Origin: Strigops habroptila
Taxonomy: Eukaryota; Chordata; Aves; Psittaciformes; Psittacidae
Reading direction: 5' to 3'
Length of the DNA: 64,000 nt
NCBI RefSeq assembly: GCF_004027225.2
Contig: NC_044282.2
Location: 60,567,225 to 60,631,224, forward strand
Position numbers and translations under genes: made by a program. Shown piece after piece: positions 37,749-51,000 of the stretch (position 1 is its first letter; every line of letters begins with the position of its first letter). The notes beneath the pieces are model-generated. The model did not search any database. It saw only the letters and a program-made list of their open reading frames with translations, and was not told the DNA's origin.

Positions 37749-39779
37749 AACCTCCATCCTGTATTCACCCCAAAGCCAGTATCTTCTCCAGACCATAATC
37801 CACCTACTTAAAACGTCTCTTCAGCCTAACACCAGAAGTGTTCAGCACAAATCAAGTAGTTTAAAACTGCCAGTAGAGTTTTCTGTCTGTATCTTCACTT
37901 TAGCTAACAACAGTGATTAATACTATCACAATTGGTGCATCCCAAGAGACATCACTGACTTTTAATTATTCTCATTTTTACAGAAGGATACACTGAGTCC
38001 TTAGCATGAAAAATGGCTTGTCCATAAAGCCACTTGGGAAGTCACTCAGAAATGTGGCAACGGGTGCTGATCCTCTGCAGCCTTCAGTTTCCAGCTCTAA
38101 GCTACTTTGCTATCAAAAAAAGACACAATTAAAGAGTTTACCAATGATTTTTACCATATCCACAGGTGATTCTTCACTCATCATCTGGTAGGCATACAAA
38201 AATATGAGAGAGAAATAAGCCCATTGAGATCTTGCTTGCATTGAAGTCAGACATCTAAAGACACATACACAGAGTCAGAACACTCCATGTGCATATGAAA
38301 TGACAAATGGATGACAGCAGTCATGGTCACAGCCATGTGTGCCCTCTGCTTTCTTCTCAAAGGGACAGAGAGGATCAGGAGAAGACAAGCCTATTCTTTT
38401 CATTGTGTCTTACCTCCACATGGAAGTACAGGCTGGAAAAGGAGAAAATGGGAAATCTCAGTTCCTTTAAAAGAATAGTACTGGGAACTGCTTTGTCTTC
38501 AGACCCATGTCACATCTACCATGGAGGAGCTGGGGGAGAGGTCTGGGATCATCACCCAGAATTAAGGTTGGATTTCTGCAGTGGTAGATATCTGTGACCT
38601 TGGACTGACGCTCTTCCAACCTTCCTTTTCTGAGGTGGAGCCACACAACTGTCCTATTTACTTAGAGCTCTCCCTACTTCTCATCTGCAACCAGCTCTCA
38701 CTGCCAAACTTGCACAAACACCATCATCTTCAGATCTTCCATCTCTCTACTCAAGCTTGTGTGCAACTGGCCAGCTGTGATGGGGCAGGCAGGGAAACAC
38801 AAACACATACATATGTATATATACAGCCCTTAATTTCTGCAGAACTAAGCCAAAATTATTTTGCTATCTTCAGTGCTTATGGGAGGTGCTTTTGCTCTTC
38901 ACAAAATGTACAAGCAAGGCCTGACTACCTCTCCTCTGTTTCTTTGAGTACCCATACCCTCCTATGCTTTTTTCCATGAATTGTCATATGGACGTTTCCC
39001 TAGGTCTCTAAGCTTTTCCATACCCTGCTTCTCTTCTGGTATTTGCAGCTAAAGGTGTAGCGCTGAGAACAAAATCTATATTTTGGTGCACTGCTTTGCA
39101 TCACTTTGCTCCATGCAGCAGCCTTTATGTTAGCCAGCTTTGCTCATTGAGCAAAGTGTATTCAAAGGGACATATTTCTTTTGCCCAGACTGCTTGATGC
39201 CCTCCATTGGGCTGACTGGACATGAAGAAGAGGTATCTGAAAGAGGGAAGGAGCAGTAAGAAATGACCTGCAAATGAAGACAAAAAGTGAACATCCCAAA
39301 CTATAGCATGAAGCATAAAAGTTGAAGTTGTTCAGTTTGGAAACTGTTCACTTTTAGATGATCTAAACCCAAAAATACGGAATACAATAACATAAGAAAC
39401 GTAGTACAACAAAGTGGCAAAACTAAAGAAATTAATGGGTCACATTTAATTGTTAGGACAAGTCGATATATTGCATTCTGAATCCTATCAAATCCGTAAT
39501 CAAAAGTGATGTGCTTTCTCAAAACACAAATACCTTTGAAACAAAATACAGCACCAACATCAGACCTACTTACAGCACAGAAATATTAAACAAACATTTT
39601 GTTTCTTGCCCTAATTACTGAACAGTGCATGTAGTACCAAAGATGAATTCATTTTCATAAATTTTATGATTTTTTAAATAAGGAGGAAAAAAGTCCTCTT
39701 TCTTGTTTATTACTTTACAGCTACATAGCTGGTCTTAATTTGCATAACTGATGTTTCCATATAGCAAAGTGAACTTTCA

Positions 39780-39937
39780 TTATAGAATTATAGAAAAGAA
39801 TCACAGAATGGTTTGCGTTGGAAGGGGCCGCAAAGCTCATCTAGTTCCAACCCCCTGCCACAGGCAGGGACACCTTCCAGGTTGCTCCAAGCCTCATCCA
39901 ACCTGGCCTTGAACACTTCCAGGGATGGGGCACCTCA
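39780..39937 (-). mobile_element. CR1 LINE 3' fragment
   Basis: Plus-strand reading gives AGAATCACAGAATGGTTTGCG, CATCTAGTTCCAACCCCCTGCC and CCAACCTGGCCTTGAACAC, the antisense 3' end of CR1. Confidence 0.9.
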
Positions 39938-41005
39938 ATTATCTCAGTTTACATGTATGGAAACTGAGGCATGAAGCACAAATTTTCTTTCCCGAAAGCC
40001 ACTGGGTAAATGAGCAGCAGGACGAATCAAAGCCCATAGCAGTGGTGCCTTGCTATACCCACTAAGTAGCATCACCTTCATTTAACACAGACCGTTATCA
40101 GTTTGCAAATGTAACTGATGGAAAATATCTACTGGGTCCTTTTGCATTCCCCTGTAAGTGCAGGCTTTTTCCATGCCATGTGCTGTAGACGAAAGTGCTT
40201 TATACAATCCCTACATTAAAATAATTCAAGCAGGAGGACATCTCATTTCCTTTGGGGGAAACAATTCTGTAGCTGAATAGATTGCAGCATTAGGAAATAT
40301 TTCCTGATGTCCAGCTGCCACAGCTTCTAGAATCTGTTGATATATTATTAATAGAAAGGAAAATAAATATAGGTATTAATGCCAGCAGACACTGTCTACT
40401 ACTAATAGCTGCTAAAGTAATATATTCCCATTGTTTTTAGCTTTTATTAGTCTTTTTGCAAAGGGTTACAAGACTCTTATGCATCCATTAGCCAGTCAGC
40501 CATGTGAAATTAATGTGGAGCAATTTTCATAAGCATTACTCTGAACTAATAATAATTAAGCATTATTTTCTGCTCAGATAACACAGAAAATAAAGTCTGA
40601 CTTTTATGCCAAGATGGGTTTGCATTAGCTTAAGGTAGATGAATTAATTCTCATTTACAAGGCTTCTCCACCAGTAGCCAGAAAATATCAAGGTAATTAA
40701 AACTAATTTGTGAGGTTCTGTCCCATTTCACATTCACTGAGTTTTATCATTGCTGCAAATTACAGGTGCTTTTATGCTGCTTCAAAGGTGGGACATGAAG
40801 AAGACCTTCTTGCTTGCCTCCTTCACCATCACTTCCAAGAAAAGCAAACGCCTTGTGAAGACCAGAACACATTTTGCAATGCACTTTGCTGCCAGAGAAG
40901 CAATGAAGAACCACGCGTTGAATGAAGGACCAGCTTAGCTCCAGCTCAGGCTGGATGTGGACCTCTTAGTAACTATGTAAAAGGCTTCTAACAGAATAAT
41001 TAAAG

Positions 41006-41022
41006 AAAAAAAAAAAAAAAAA
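41006..41022. repeat. Poly-A tract
   Basis: Seventeen A in a row preceded by TAATTAAAG. It could be the trace of a processed transcript insertion, but the upstream sequence was not recognised. Confidence 0.85.
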
Positions 41023-41765
41023 GCTATTTCTTTTTGATTTACCATTTACTTGCAAGTGATTAATTTTGGTTAATTACAAAGCCAAGGAGTTTCTGTAGAC
41101 TGTCTTTTATAGATAGCTCAGATACAGTTCTCTTCAGCCAGCCAAATTTTTTCTTTGTTGCCTTTAACTACCAAAACACAGCATTTGCAATCCAGATAAA
41201 TAAGACTGATTAGTTATATCATGCTACACCTTCCAACACTGGCCAGAAGATTTCTGGCACTGCTTCTATCTTAAGGAGCACTGAATTTGACATTTAGTCA
41301 AGTCCCAGCAGCTTGACATGCCATCTAAGAAGCTACTGTGGTCTCTGAAGATGCTCTTAGCTTGGGCTACCTGCAAGATAGAAGATACATTAGTCCAGCT
41401 AATAATTATCATTAAGATACATTAACCCAGAGCTGTATTACCAACAGCTAATAAGCAACTGAGTAAGCTAAGACCTTTCTTAGGTCTTCAGCTTTCCAAG
41501 GGGAGCAGCTCCTTCCGGTGCCACAATTTGACTTTTCATCTGAACTTAGCAAAAAACTGGGCCTGATATGACCCACCAGTGTGGAAAATACATGTTTTTC
41601 GAGGATTATGGCCTCTCTTGTTTGATTCTTGGTCTTCAGTGGCCTCTGCCTGGCTTTTCTGCCTCATGGTTGCATCTCTTTTGGTGTCTGTATCCACATG
41701 ATGGAGCAGGTTAACCTGAGACACGACTATATGTGCAAAAGAAGGATAAGACAGTAGTTCTGACT

Positions 41766-41771
41766 TTTATT
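41766..41771 (-). promoter_or_regulatory. Likely PRSS55 polyadenylation signal
   Basis: AATAAA on the minus strand about 20 nt after the stop codon, followed within about 20-50 nt by T-rich and GT-rich sequence. This would give a very short 3' UTR. A more distal signal cannot be excluded. Confidence 0.45.
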
Positions 41772-41790
41772 ATGTTTTGAAAAAACTTCT

Positions 41791-42093
41791 CTAGAGTAAT
41801 CTAATTGCTATTAAAGAGATAAATAAAAGGAGGCAATACTCAAGGAATGCCAGCTGTGACTCAGCCTTGGAAGAAAACAGCTGCCTATTAGCATGGTTAT
41901 CCACGCCTTCAATGAAGAAAGGTTTCCCCCTTATGGCTGTCTCAGTCTCTATCCAGCGACGGTAGCTGTAAACAGACAACAAGACCTCATGGGATGGCTT
42001 TTCTGCACAGTCTTGTTCCCAGCTGACAATGCCAACCTGAAACCACTTCATGGTGTTCCAGTAGCTGCAAACCAGAGGTCCCCCGCTGTCCAC
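41791..42093 (-). CDS. PRSS55: PRSS55-like exon 5: catalytic Ser and C-terminal hydrophobic tail
   Basis: Starts in phase 0 after TATGCCGTAG and runs 100 codons to the stop. It begins VDSGGPLVC (residues 215-223), where the family has GDSGGP; Ser217 is the nucleophile position. GIVSW (235-239) is followed by EQDC, then EKPSHEV, and YRRWIE closes the domain. After a linker with KPFFIEG comes a final hydrophobic run (about 296-314, containing CLLLFISLIAI) with small residues Ser288-Ser289 before it, as in GPI-anchor signals. GTG at 42093 is an internal Val codon here, not a start. Confidence 0.92.
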   Translation of the reverse strand: MDSGGPLVCSYWNTMKWFQVGIVSWEQDCAEKPSHEVLLSVYSYRRWIETETAIRGKPFFIEGVDNHANRQLFSSKAESQLAFLEYCLLLFISLIAIRLL

Positions 42094-45000
42094 CTACGGC
42101 ATAAGGAGGATGTTAGAGCAAGGTCAAACCTCACATCTCTCATATCAGCTGAATCCCACAGCCTGATGGGGAAAACCAAACTCTATCCCAAGTTCATGAG
42201 GGTTTCAGGGACAAGGAAGTTTTGGACTCAAAATTTTACAGCTCAGACCTGATGTCCCTGCAGAACAAAAAGATATAGAAGGTAATAGAAGGAGATCAGT
42301 CACAAGCTCTGGCTCAGTGCAATGCCTTGTCCTTCTCAGATTTTTCCACATGCTCCCGTGGCTCCAGAATGATACCCGAATCCTGTCGCCAAGAGGCAAC
42401 ATCCAGGACTGAAAAGGGAGATTGCTGTGACTGCTCATTCAGTCCATGACTTCTCTGCAAAACAGGAGCATGTAGGTGCTGGGTACCTGCCACCGTTAAT
42501 TCTGTGGGCTAGCATCCAGAAATTGGACAGGAGATGAACACTAATCCTGACAAATCCTTTGGCAACCACAGTAATTTTACTGAAAGCTTGCCTGCTACTG
42601 CAAGGGCAACCATCACTCACCCAGTGTGTGCAAGCTTTCAAATGCACATTGCAGCCAGAATGTCCTCCTCTTGGATGCTGTAGCCTGAACACCAAGAGCA
42701 CATCTAGTTGCCTATATGACCTCTGTGTGCTGTCTCTGAACACAACCAGTGGGAGAAGAGAAACCAGCACAAAATCCACCCAGCCAAATGCAGCCCTTTT
42801 CCCACAGTTACGTACTTCTTAAGTGCTGTGCAGCCCCTGCTCTAGGTAAGTTTCCTTCCATGATAGGTTTGAATCTTTTTTCTCCCCCATCTCTACTGCA
42901 TGTGGCAAATAAATTCAATGCAAACCTATTTCTTGAAACAGACAGCTTTCCTCTTTCCTGGGAAATGTTATTCTTCCCTCTTTGCATACTACTTTGAAAA
43001 ATGTCTTTGTCATCAATGTATGAACCCCTTCCACCAGCAGCTCCTGTGAGCTAACACACATTAATTAATGAGTAAGGAATTGGCTGTAGTCCCCTGTGCA
43101 ACACATCAGCACCTGCTAAAGTTTATGGCTGATTTCCTATTCACTTCACTAGATGGAGGGCCCAGGTCATTCAGATATATGAATATTGTTCAACATACAT
43201 GCAGAAGGCAAAAATTAAGAAAAATACAGAGCAAATGTTGCTTCAGGATTCAAAGAATCATAGAACCACAGGATCATTTAGGTTGGAAAAGACCTTTAAG
43301 ATCATAGAGTCCAACTGTAAATTCAATGCTGTTTGCACTGAGCTTATGTTATTGTAGCTACGTGTCTGCATCTCAGCCAGTGGTGCTGGACCCTCTTCAG
43401 ACTCAGGATCTCAAGACATTTCCCAACCCTGTTTCAGCCAAGAATTTGCACGAATCGCACACGTGACCTTGCAATGAACCTTGGACCCATGTGTTATCAG
43501 TGTCCTTGGTGATGGCATCCTGTTTGAATGAATGAACATCTCCTAGGCTGTACGTACAATTAAATTACTGGGAATTTTACTGCTAATCCCCTCAGGGCAG
43601 GAACAGGACAAACGCATTATCCTGGTAGCAAAAGGAAGGCGCTTCAAGCCTCCTACACTAAGATAATAAATGAAGTCGAGAGAGTGGGAGCCGTTCGCAA
43701 GCCAGTGACGCAGCAACGGCTGACAATCCCTCATTGGTGATATGTCAGGATGCGTCATGCCAGCTTTTCCCAGTGTAGGAGAGTTTTAGCACTGGTAGAG
43801 CCCCCGCACACCATCAGGGAAGTTTGGTTTCAGTGTCCAATTTGGAAGCTCTTCACACTTGCAAAGGATCTTTCTCCCAGGGCACTTAAATACCAGTTAA
43901 TCCCTGATACCTTGTGACTAGCCTTGGGGGGAAAAAGTCTTATTTCATAACTGGAAAAACCACAGCAGAAAAAGGATGAGATTTGCACGAGGCAACGACA
44001 GAGACAGGAATCCCTATTTAAACTATACATAATGCAGTTTTGCTTTCAAATCAGATCTGCTTTTCCCTGTTTGCCTTTTTACCCGTGTTTATTTTGTTCT
44101 CTGCCTGGTCAGTGGGGAAAGGGATAGCTGTCTGCAGGGCTTGGGGGAATATCCACTGTGCAAAGAGATTTAAAACCCGGACAGAGAGAGTTAGGCACTG
44201 CTGCAAAAACCCAGGCAGCAGCCACAAATCCATTTCTCTAATCCACAAACCCTGAGACCCAAATCCTGCTTCAGATCCCTTTCCACATGGGCTGAGCTGG
44301 CCTGCTTCAATGAGTGCAACTTCTAACATGACATTTCTCTTTCGCTATTTAACTTGATGATTTTATCACAAAGTGGGCTAAATCATCCTTTCCATGCGAT
44401 AATCTCACTCACTGAATTATAGCAGGAGCCCAGATGAATCAGTAGCCTGGGTTTTATAGGGCTAAAGATAGAGAAAATAAACTCAGTTCTTGGACATTTC
44501 TCAATATCCCTGTACCCAACTTAAGCTCTCAGTAATCTTGGCCCAAGGTTTTTCCATCCTTGTGCAGGAAAGATTGTGGGAGGAGCGAGTTTTGAGTGCT
44601 GGTGCAATTACCTAAGATCTGTGATGGTGCTTCCAGTAGCACTAATTTAGTGAATGCTCAGATTAACAACTGAAGATCGAAGAATTTACTAAATACTGCT
44701 TTCAGCCTCCTGCATCCTGGTGGTGAAATACTTCTGGTCAACAACACACAACCAGATACCTGCCTCTGGTCTTCAGTCTCAGTGCCAAGTTTCTGGACAG
44801 AAAAAAAGTCCTAAAAATAGCATCTTTGCTTCTGTTTCATGGTTCTTGTCAACTAGAAGATGAGCGAAAAGCAGCCACATCAAATCAGATCTGGTGCTAA
44901 ATTCATGCCTTCCACAATTGCATGTTAATCTTCGCATTAGGAGAGGTGAAGGCAATGATATATTCAGTGGTAAACAGTTCAGGGTTATATAAAAAGTGTC

Positions 45001-48000
45001 ACTAACTAATAAGGCACTTAGGCGCTTTGTTCATTGAAGCTGATAAAAAGTTTCATCCTTTTCAATGTGGCCAAAACCTTTTTGTGAACATCAGGAGCAT
45101 TTCTGCTTACTTTACTGGGCTTTGGATCAAGAGCGTAATCTCTTTCCTTTTTCCATTTGTATCCATGTCTGCAACATGGTAATTGATCAGAACAAACACA
45201 TTCGGCCACACAGATCTTCTTACGTGGGAGAAGCTCTGGGAAAGGGAGAACAACCCATCTGATACTCATTAGGTGAATGTGTATTCATTCCTTGCACTCA
45301 TCGCTGGTTTCATTTTCACGTTGGTAAGCTCTGTGTAAACTAGAGAGAATCAGCATGTGAATAACAACACTTGCTATTAGAGTTGCCCTGGCTGCAGGAA
45401 GTAAAGGCTTTTGCAAACATGATTTCTTCAGTTGTTTCACCATGAATAATCTTTAGAGAAAGGCACGAGGAAGGAGGCTATGGCTATTTTTAGTGCGCAG
45501 GTATCAAAAGTGAATCAGGTAACAGAGCACTTGGACTCCTTTCATGGGATCCCCTTGTGATCTCAGTGATCTTCAGCTACTCTGTCCCTCCATTCCCTTG
45601 CTGGAAAACCAGAGAACAAGACTGCCCAACTCCATCCACACTGATGTCAGCAGGGTCCATTAGTCGCACAGACTTACAGGCAGTTATAATGATCTGGCCC
45701 AAAACCCATGTGGCCCACACTCCTGTCTCTGACAGTCATCTGTAGCAAGTGCTCCAGGAAGGAGAATGAGAAACAGGGCAAGTATTTACAGAGTTGTATT
45801 TACATCACAGTGGTTAATAGCCTTAGAGATATCTTCATCCAGGAAGTTATCTAATTGCTTTTTGAATCCATTTATCCCTTAGGATAAATACCCACAACAT
45901 CCTGGTCAGTGACTTCCATAGTTTAATTATCTTTTGGATGAAAATACACTTCCTTCTCTTTGTTTTAAATCTGCTGGCTGATACAACCAACTGACACTCC
46001 CTTCTTCATGTGTTTTGAACAGCAGGAACAAGAGGACAGCTTTTGACTGTCCTCTCCTTGCTGCTCATGACTTTAGAAATCTGTGTCACATCCCCATCAG
46101 ACATCTCTTTTACAAGCCTTGGAGTCCTGCTCTGTTATTCCCCTTTCCACCAGAAGCCATTCCATGTCCCTGTTCATCTTTCCTATTCTACTCTTCTTTT
46201 CTAAAGCTACTACTCCTTTCTCCAATGGGGTGGATGGGAATCACAGCACATAAGACATAGGCTCCCAAGATTAGTGTCCTGGCATAACATGCATTTGCTT
46301 TCCTAATAATTTGTAATGCTCTTATTGCCTTTTTGACATTCACAGAGCCTCATGCTGATGTTTTTGAAGGACTATCCACAGTTACTCCAAGATCTTACAA
46401 GGTAATATTTAAATTAGAGCCTATCATTGCATGTGTACTGCTGGAGTTGCTTCTCCCTATATTCATTACTTTTGCTTTATCAACAGTGAACTGCATCTGC
46501 TGTTTTAACCTCCAGTCACTCTGAACGATGAGATCCTGCTGCACCTCTGCATAGTCAGTTTTAATTGTGGCCACCCCGAACATTGTAGTGACGCTGGCCG
46601 ACTTGGTCATCTCAGCATTCACCCCCCTTGAACATCACAATTCCTTGCATGGATGCCAACACAACTCCCTCTGTAAGCCCTATTTATTGTCAAATCCTTC
46701 CTCTATGTTGCCTCCCTTTCAAACCAAAGCACTTCTGCTTCATGACAGATGACTTTCTCCATGAGCCTTTGGTGAGAAGTCTCACTAAAAGAGTTTTGGA
46801 AATCTCAGCACATTACATCAGCTGGATCACCCTCTGCCACATGCTTGTCAACTCCTTCAAAGAATTTAAATCTGCCTGTGAGTCATGACTTTCCCTTAAA
46901 GCTGTGTTGACTCACTGAATGAGAAGTGGCTCCTCTGAGTCATCACACCCATTCCCCCACTCTGAGGGCAAGCGCACAGTGGGCTTTTGTGTTCAGCTGG
47001 ATCCAGAGATGTTCTGCTCCCCACAGCTTCACCCACCAGGCACACAAAGCAATGCTGGACCCTCTTGCTGCAAAACAAACAGCTTCAGTTTGAGCGACCA
47101 AAAAAACCCAGAGGGAGAAAGCAGGAGAGACATGGGACATCATCAACTTTCCAGATCCTTGCAACAGGAAGATTTTTGACAGATTACAGAATTAAGCCAC
47201 CACAGCTTGAATGTGTTCACTTGTCTGCCCATATCATAAAATGATAAAATGATGAAAGCCCTATAAACCCATGGGACACAGCAAAAGTGCTCTGATTCTT
47301 ATGAGGTGCACATCAAAGCACCTTTCAGAGGCAAATTTAAGAGACTGCAAACGCAGATAAATTTCTGCTGCTTTGCTCTGGGGCTTCCCAAGAAACCTTC
47401 CTACTTAAAGCAATCTGTCCCTTAAGGAAAAAAAAACCAAACCCACACCTCTTCAATAGTTAGCAATAGTTCAGTGATGGAGAATTTAGCAGAAGGGTGG
47501 AGAGTAGCTCACTCGCTTCAACATTAGGTAAGATACAAACATGAAGTAATTTTGCATCATTACTAATAAATTTGATCTGAAATGTGGTTAGCTTTGACTC
47601 CTGGTCCCCAGGAGACCTTTGATAGACAAACCTCAGACCTCATACAGATAATCTCCATCCCTACAGATTGTGATCAGACTATCATCTAGCCACCTCTGTC
47701 CAGGTATTTTGAAAAGCCTGATGGATTGAACATGCTTCCCTGCTTTGTGACATTTTCCTTGTATCTGTGATAATTTACCTATATGGACCCAATTTCCATC
47801 TGCAGACTTTTTCTTAAAACAAAAAAATCTATTTAACAAGTCTTTCTATGCAGTTTTGGAGCCATGTTAGCACCAGTAAAAGGATGCAAGAGCTTTCATC
47901 ACTTCTGCACTGGTGTAGCACTCTTATGCACATATGAACTGACAGTGCTAGGGGTGAGTTCAGCTCCAGACTGATCACCTCTCCTTTACGCTTCCAGAGC

Positions 48001-51000
48001 AAGTGTTAAGCCCCAATTGCAGTCACGTTATTGGCACTGGGGCATGGTTTGAGATGGGCAGTGGGATGCCAGGGGGATATCCTGGGATATCTAAAATCAC
48101 ACTGGAGACTTCGACGTAGGCAACTCTCCTGCCTTGGAGTCATGTGTTTTCCTGTAGGCTTAACATCTTGATCTTGCTTTTAGTTAACAGGGAGCAACAA
48201 GCACTCGTACAGGGATTTATCTAATTTTAAAATAGATGGTTGAAACAGTCTCTATGACTTAGAAGTGGGTTTTGGTTTGGTTTCTTTTTTTTCCTCCTTG
48301 TTGATGGGAAGAGATTTGGTAGATGCAGATGGCTATAGAAATTATATTTGTATGTGGTCAGGGTTGTACAACTACTGCTATTGCTACAGCTATGTGGGGT
48401 GAGAATCCTGAGCACCCCAGGTGCTGTAAAAGGCATTTGCCCTTTCCAAACTGCTGACAGTATATGCGGGCAGGACATACTGCAGGTGAAGAGGTCCTTT
48501 CCTGCCTTTATATAGAACTAAAGAAATCAAAACTCATAGCTCTAGTTGCATCCTAGATTCATTTCAGACATTAATCAGAGATGGCCAAGATCACTTCCTG
48601 CTACAATCAGTGGGGGGATAGATACCTTCAGAAGGGGATAGATACCTTCAGCCCATCACGCAGATCAGCCCTACACTGGGGGACAGTGTAGGGCATGGTG
48701 AAGCAGAGTGGAACCATCCCACTGCGTGTTTGTGGCCACACAATGATTCCTTTCCCTGAAAGTCGGGCCAAAGAGGGGACCCCCCTTCGTCTGCTGCTGA
48801 CCTGAACTGTATGTGAACTGTGACTTCCAGCTGAACACACTCTGTCCTAATCACCACATCACAGAGCTACCCCCACAGACCTGCTTTTCAGAAACTCTCT
48901 GAAATATAATTGGGCCATTTACTGAATTTTGTCTGGATAGGCAAGACACTGAAGGAGGCATTTGCTTTGAATCCCTTATACTCTAATTATTGTTCCAGTT
49001 ACCATTGCATCAGAGCCTAACAAAAGATGCTTAAGAAAGCAAGGAATTAGACATCAATTGTGGTTCATAGGGTCATGGAAGAAAAGTAGCAAGCAAAAAA
49101 AAATACGTAGGCCATCTCTAGTGTCTCTTCTTTAGCACTTGTACCCCATGAACGTCCATTAATGCTAATGTTTATGAATAAACAGAACTATAAGTCAATT
49201 ACAGATCCTGTTAGTGTTAATTCACAGCCAATCTATGTATTTGTCTGCAGAACTGCTAGGGAATTGGTATGCCATAGATTTTTCTTTTGAAGTGAATGGA
49301 TTTTTTTTTCTTTTTTTAAAAGTACAAATACTTGGAAGCTCTGCTATTCAATCTCCTTGAGTTAATGTAGGAATATCACCAGTGATTCACAAATTAGTCT
49401 TGTCTGGTACTAGCATGATGGCAGCTAGTAAAATGTCTGAGCTTTCCTATGCATGTCCTGTTGCTGCATGGGGGTAATAAGGCAGTGGTCAGTAGGATGA
49501 ACCTTCTACATGCTGCGTGGGTGAAGATATCTGAGTGGCTTTAGTTATTCATATAAAACAGCTTGTCGCAAATCCAGCACATGAATGGCATACAGTGCAA
49601 AGACCCAGGATGGTAATCCTTTGGATCCAGATGAGGTTCATGTGAACTTACCACCTTGGGTCTAGATGCAACTTGCCCATCTTAGCCTGGCTCTGGATAT
49701 GAACAGATGTATCCTGATTCTCTGTAAAGCTCAGGTAAGGTTAACGTAAGCTTTTATCTAGTTCATGTCCAGACAGATCATGCACCTATGCAGTGCATGG
49801 CTTCCAGGTTTCCTGTGACCACATCTACAATAGCAAGCTCAGCATCTCCAGGGCTTGTTCCCTGACCAAGTGTCAGGACCAGGCAGCCTACTATGGATGA
49901 GCCATCAGATTTCTGAACGAGCCTAGCAAGGCCACCATATGCCCTACCTGACTTCAATCAGTACTTCCCAGAAAATCATCCAACAGCAAAATGTTTCCCC
50001 TGCAGCAAATTGGTGAATTCTGATGAAGTCACCTGTTTCTTCCCTGAAGAGTTCTGCTTCTAGCCTGGGATGTGATTTTGTCTTGGTCTTGTTATCTCAG
50101 GTTGCAAGACGTTTCTGCCTTGTCAAGCTTCTACTAAAAGTGGGCAGTAGCTGGGTTATGAGCATTATCACACATGCAATCATTGTGTACTTCCACTGCT
50201 TGGAAAGTTCGCGTTTCTAGTTTATTTCTCAAACAATTCTAACATTATTGCAGATCAAAATAGCACCCTCATCAGCCTTCTGAATACAGCAGATTCATTT
50301 TGCTGGGTACAAGTGCTCTTGCTGTTTCAACAGCATAATTCAGCTGCAGAACTTAAGGCTGGGTTGGGAAGTGCATTCTTTAATCATGTTAATGTTATCC
50401 TGTGGCAGTTTTCTTTTTAAAATTTTTGATTGAATTTAATGGAGGTGAAAGTCACTAGATGAATGGTTTCAGAGACAGATGCTCTCTGGCTAATCAAAAA
50501 ATGGTTTTGCAAAGGAAACTTCCCCTCCGCTGCCCAGCTACGAGCCCAGCTCGCAATGGCTTTGCAGTCCACAGTCCCTGTACCTGCTGTCTTTGCCTAA
50601 AGGGCAGAGGATCTCTCTCTGTCCTGGGTGTTGTTTTAGTTCCCTCAACAAATGATTCCTACAGGACAATGCTGTGCATACATGCATCTGCCCATCTATC
50701 CCTCTGCAAACACATGCAGATGTCCAAGAAAACTCCTTGCCCAGTGAACAATCGAGACCTTAGTCCTGAAGCAGAGGCTGCAGGAGAGACCAGTCCCTAC
50801 CACTGGAGGTTGGATGTTATGAAAGAAAAGGTATATTTTGGCTTTCAGGCTTTGTTTGACATAAGGACAGCGATCCACTAATATTGTGGGTCAATATAGC
50901 TTCACTTGAAGTTCCTTGTCCCTGGGCATCCTGCTCTGGCCTCTTGCAGAGAATCTTTAGCAACCCCAGGAAGCCATGGGAAGGATCAATGTTCATTCCT

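Larger units (their letters stand above)
36611..41765. other. No gene recognised downstream of PRSS55
   Basis: AT-rich sequence with one CR1 fragment and a poly-A tract. No exon of the neighbour expected from mammals (RP1L1, on the opposite strand) is visible: no doublecortin-like peptide and no long open frame. Confidence 0.5.

Noticed and set aside
40220-40330. Possible old LINE fragment (AGGAAATATTTCCTGATGTCCAG)
   Set aside because: One suggestive word only; not enough ordered blocks to support a repeat call.
41893-42252. 119-codon plus-strand frame over PRSS55 exon 5
   Set aside because: Shadow of the minus-strand exon in another frame.
47633-47839. 68-codon minus-strand frame ending ITICRDGDYLYEV
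   Set aside because: Looked like a small exon at first, but no splice sites fit the PRSS55 phases and no family was recognised.
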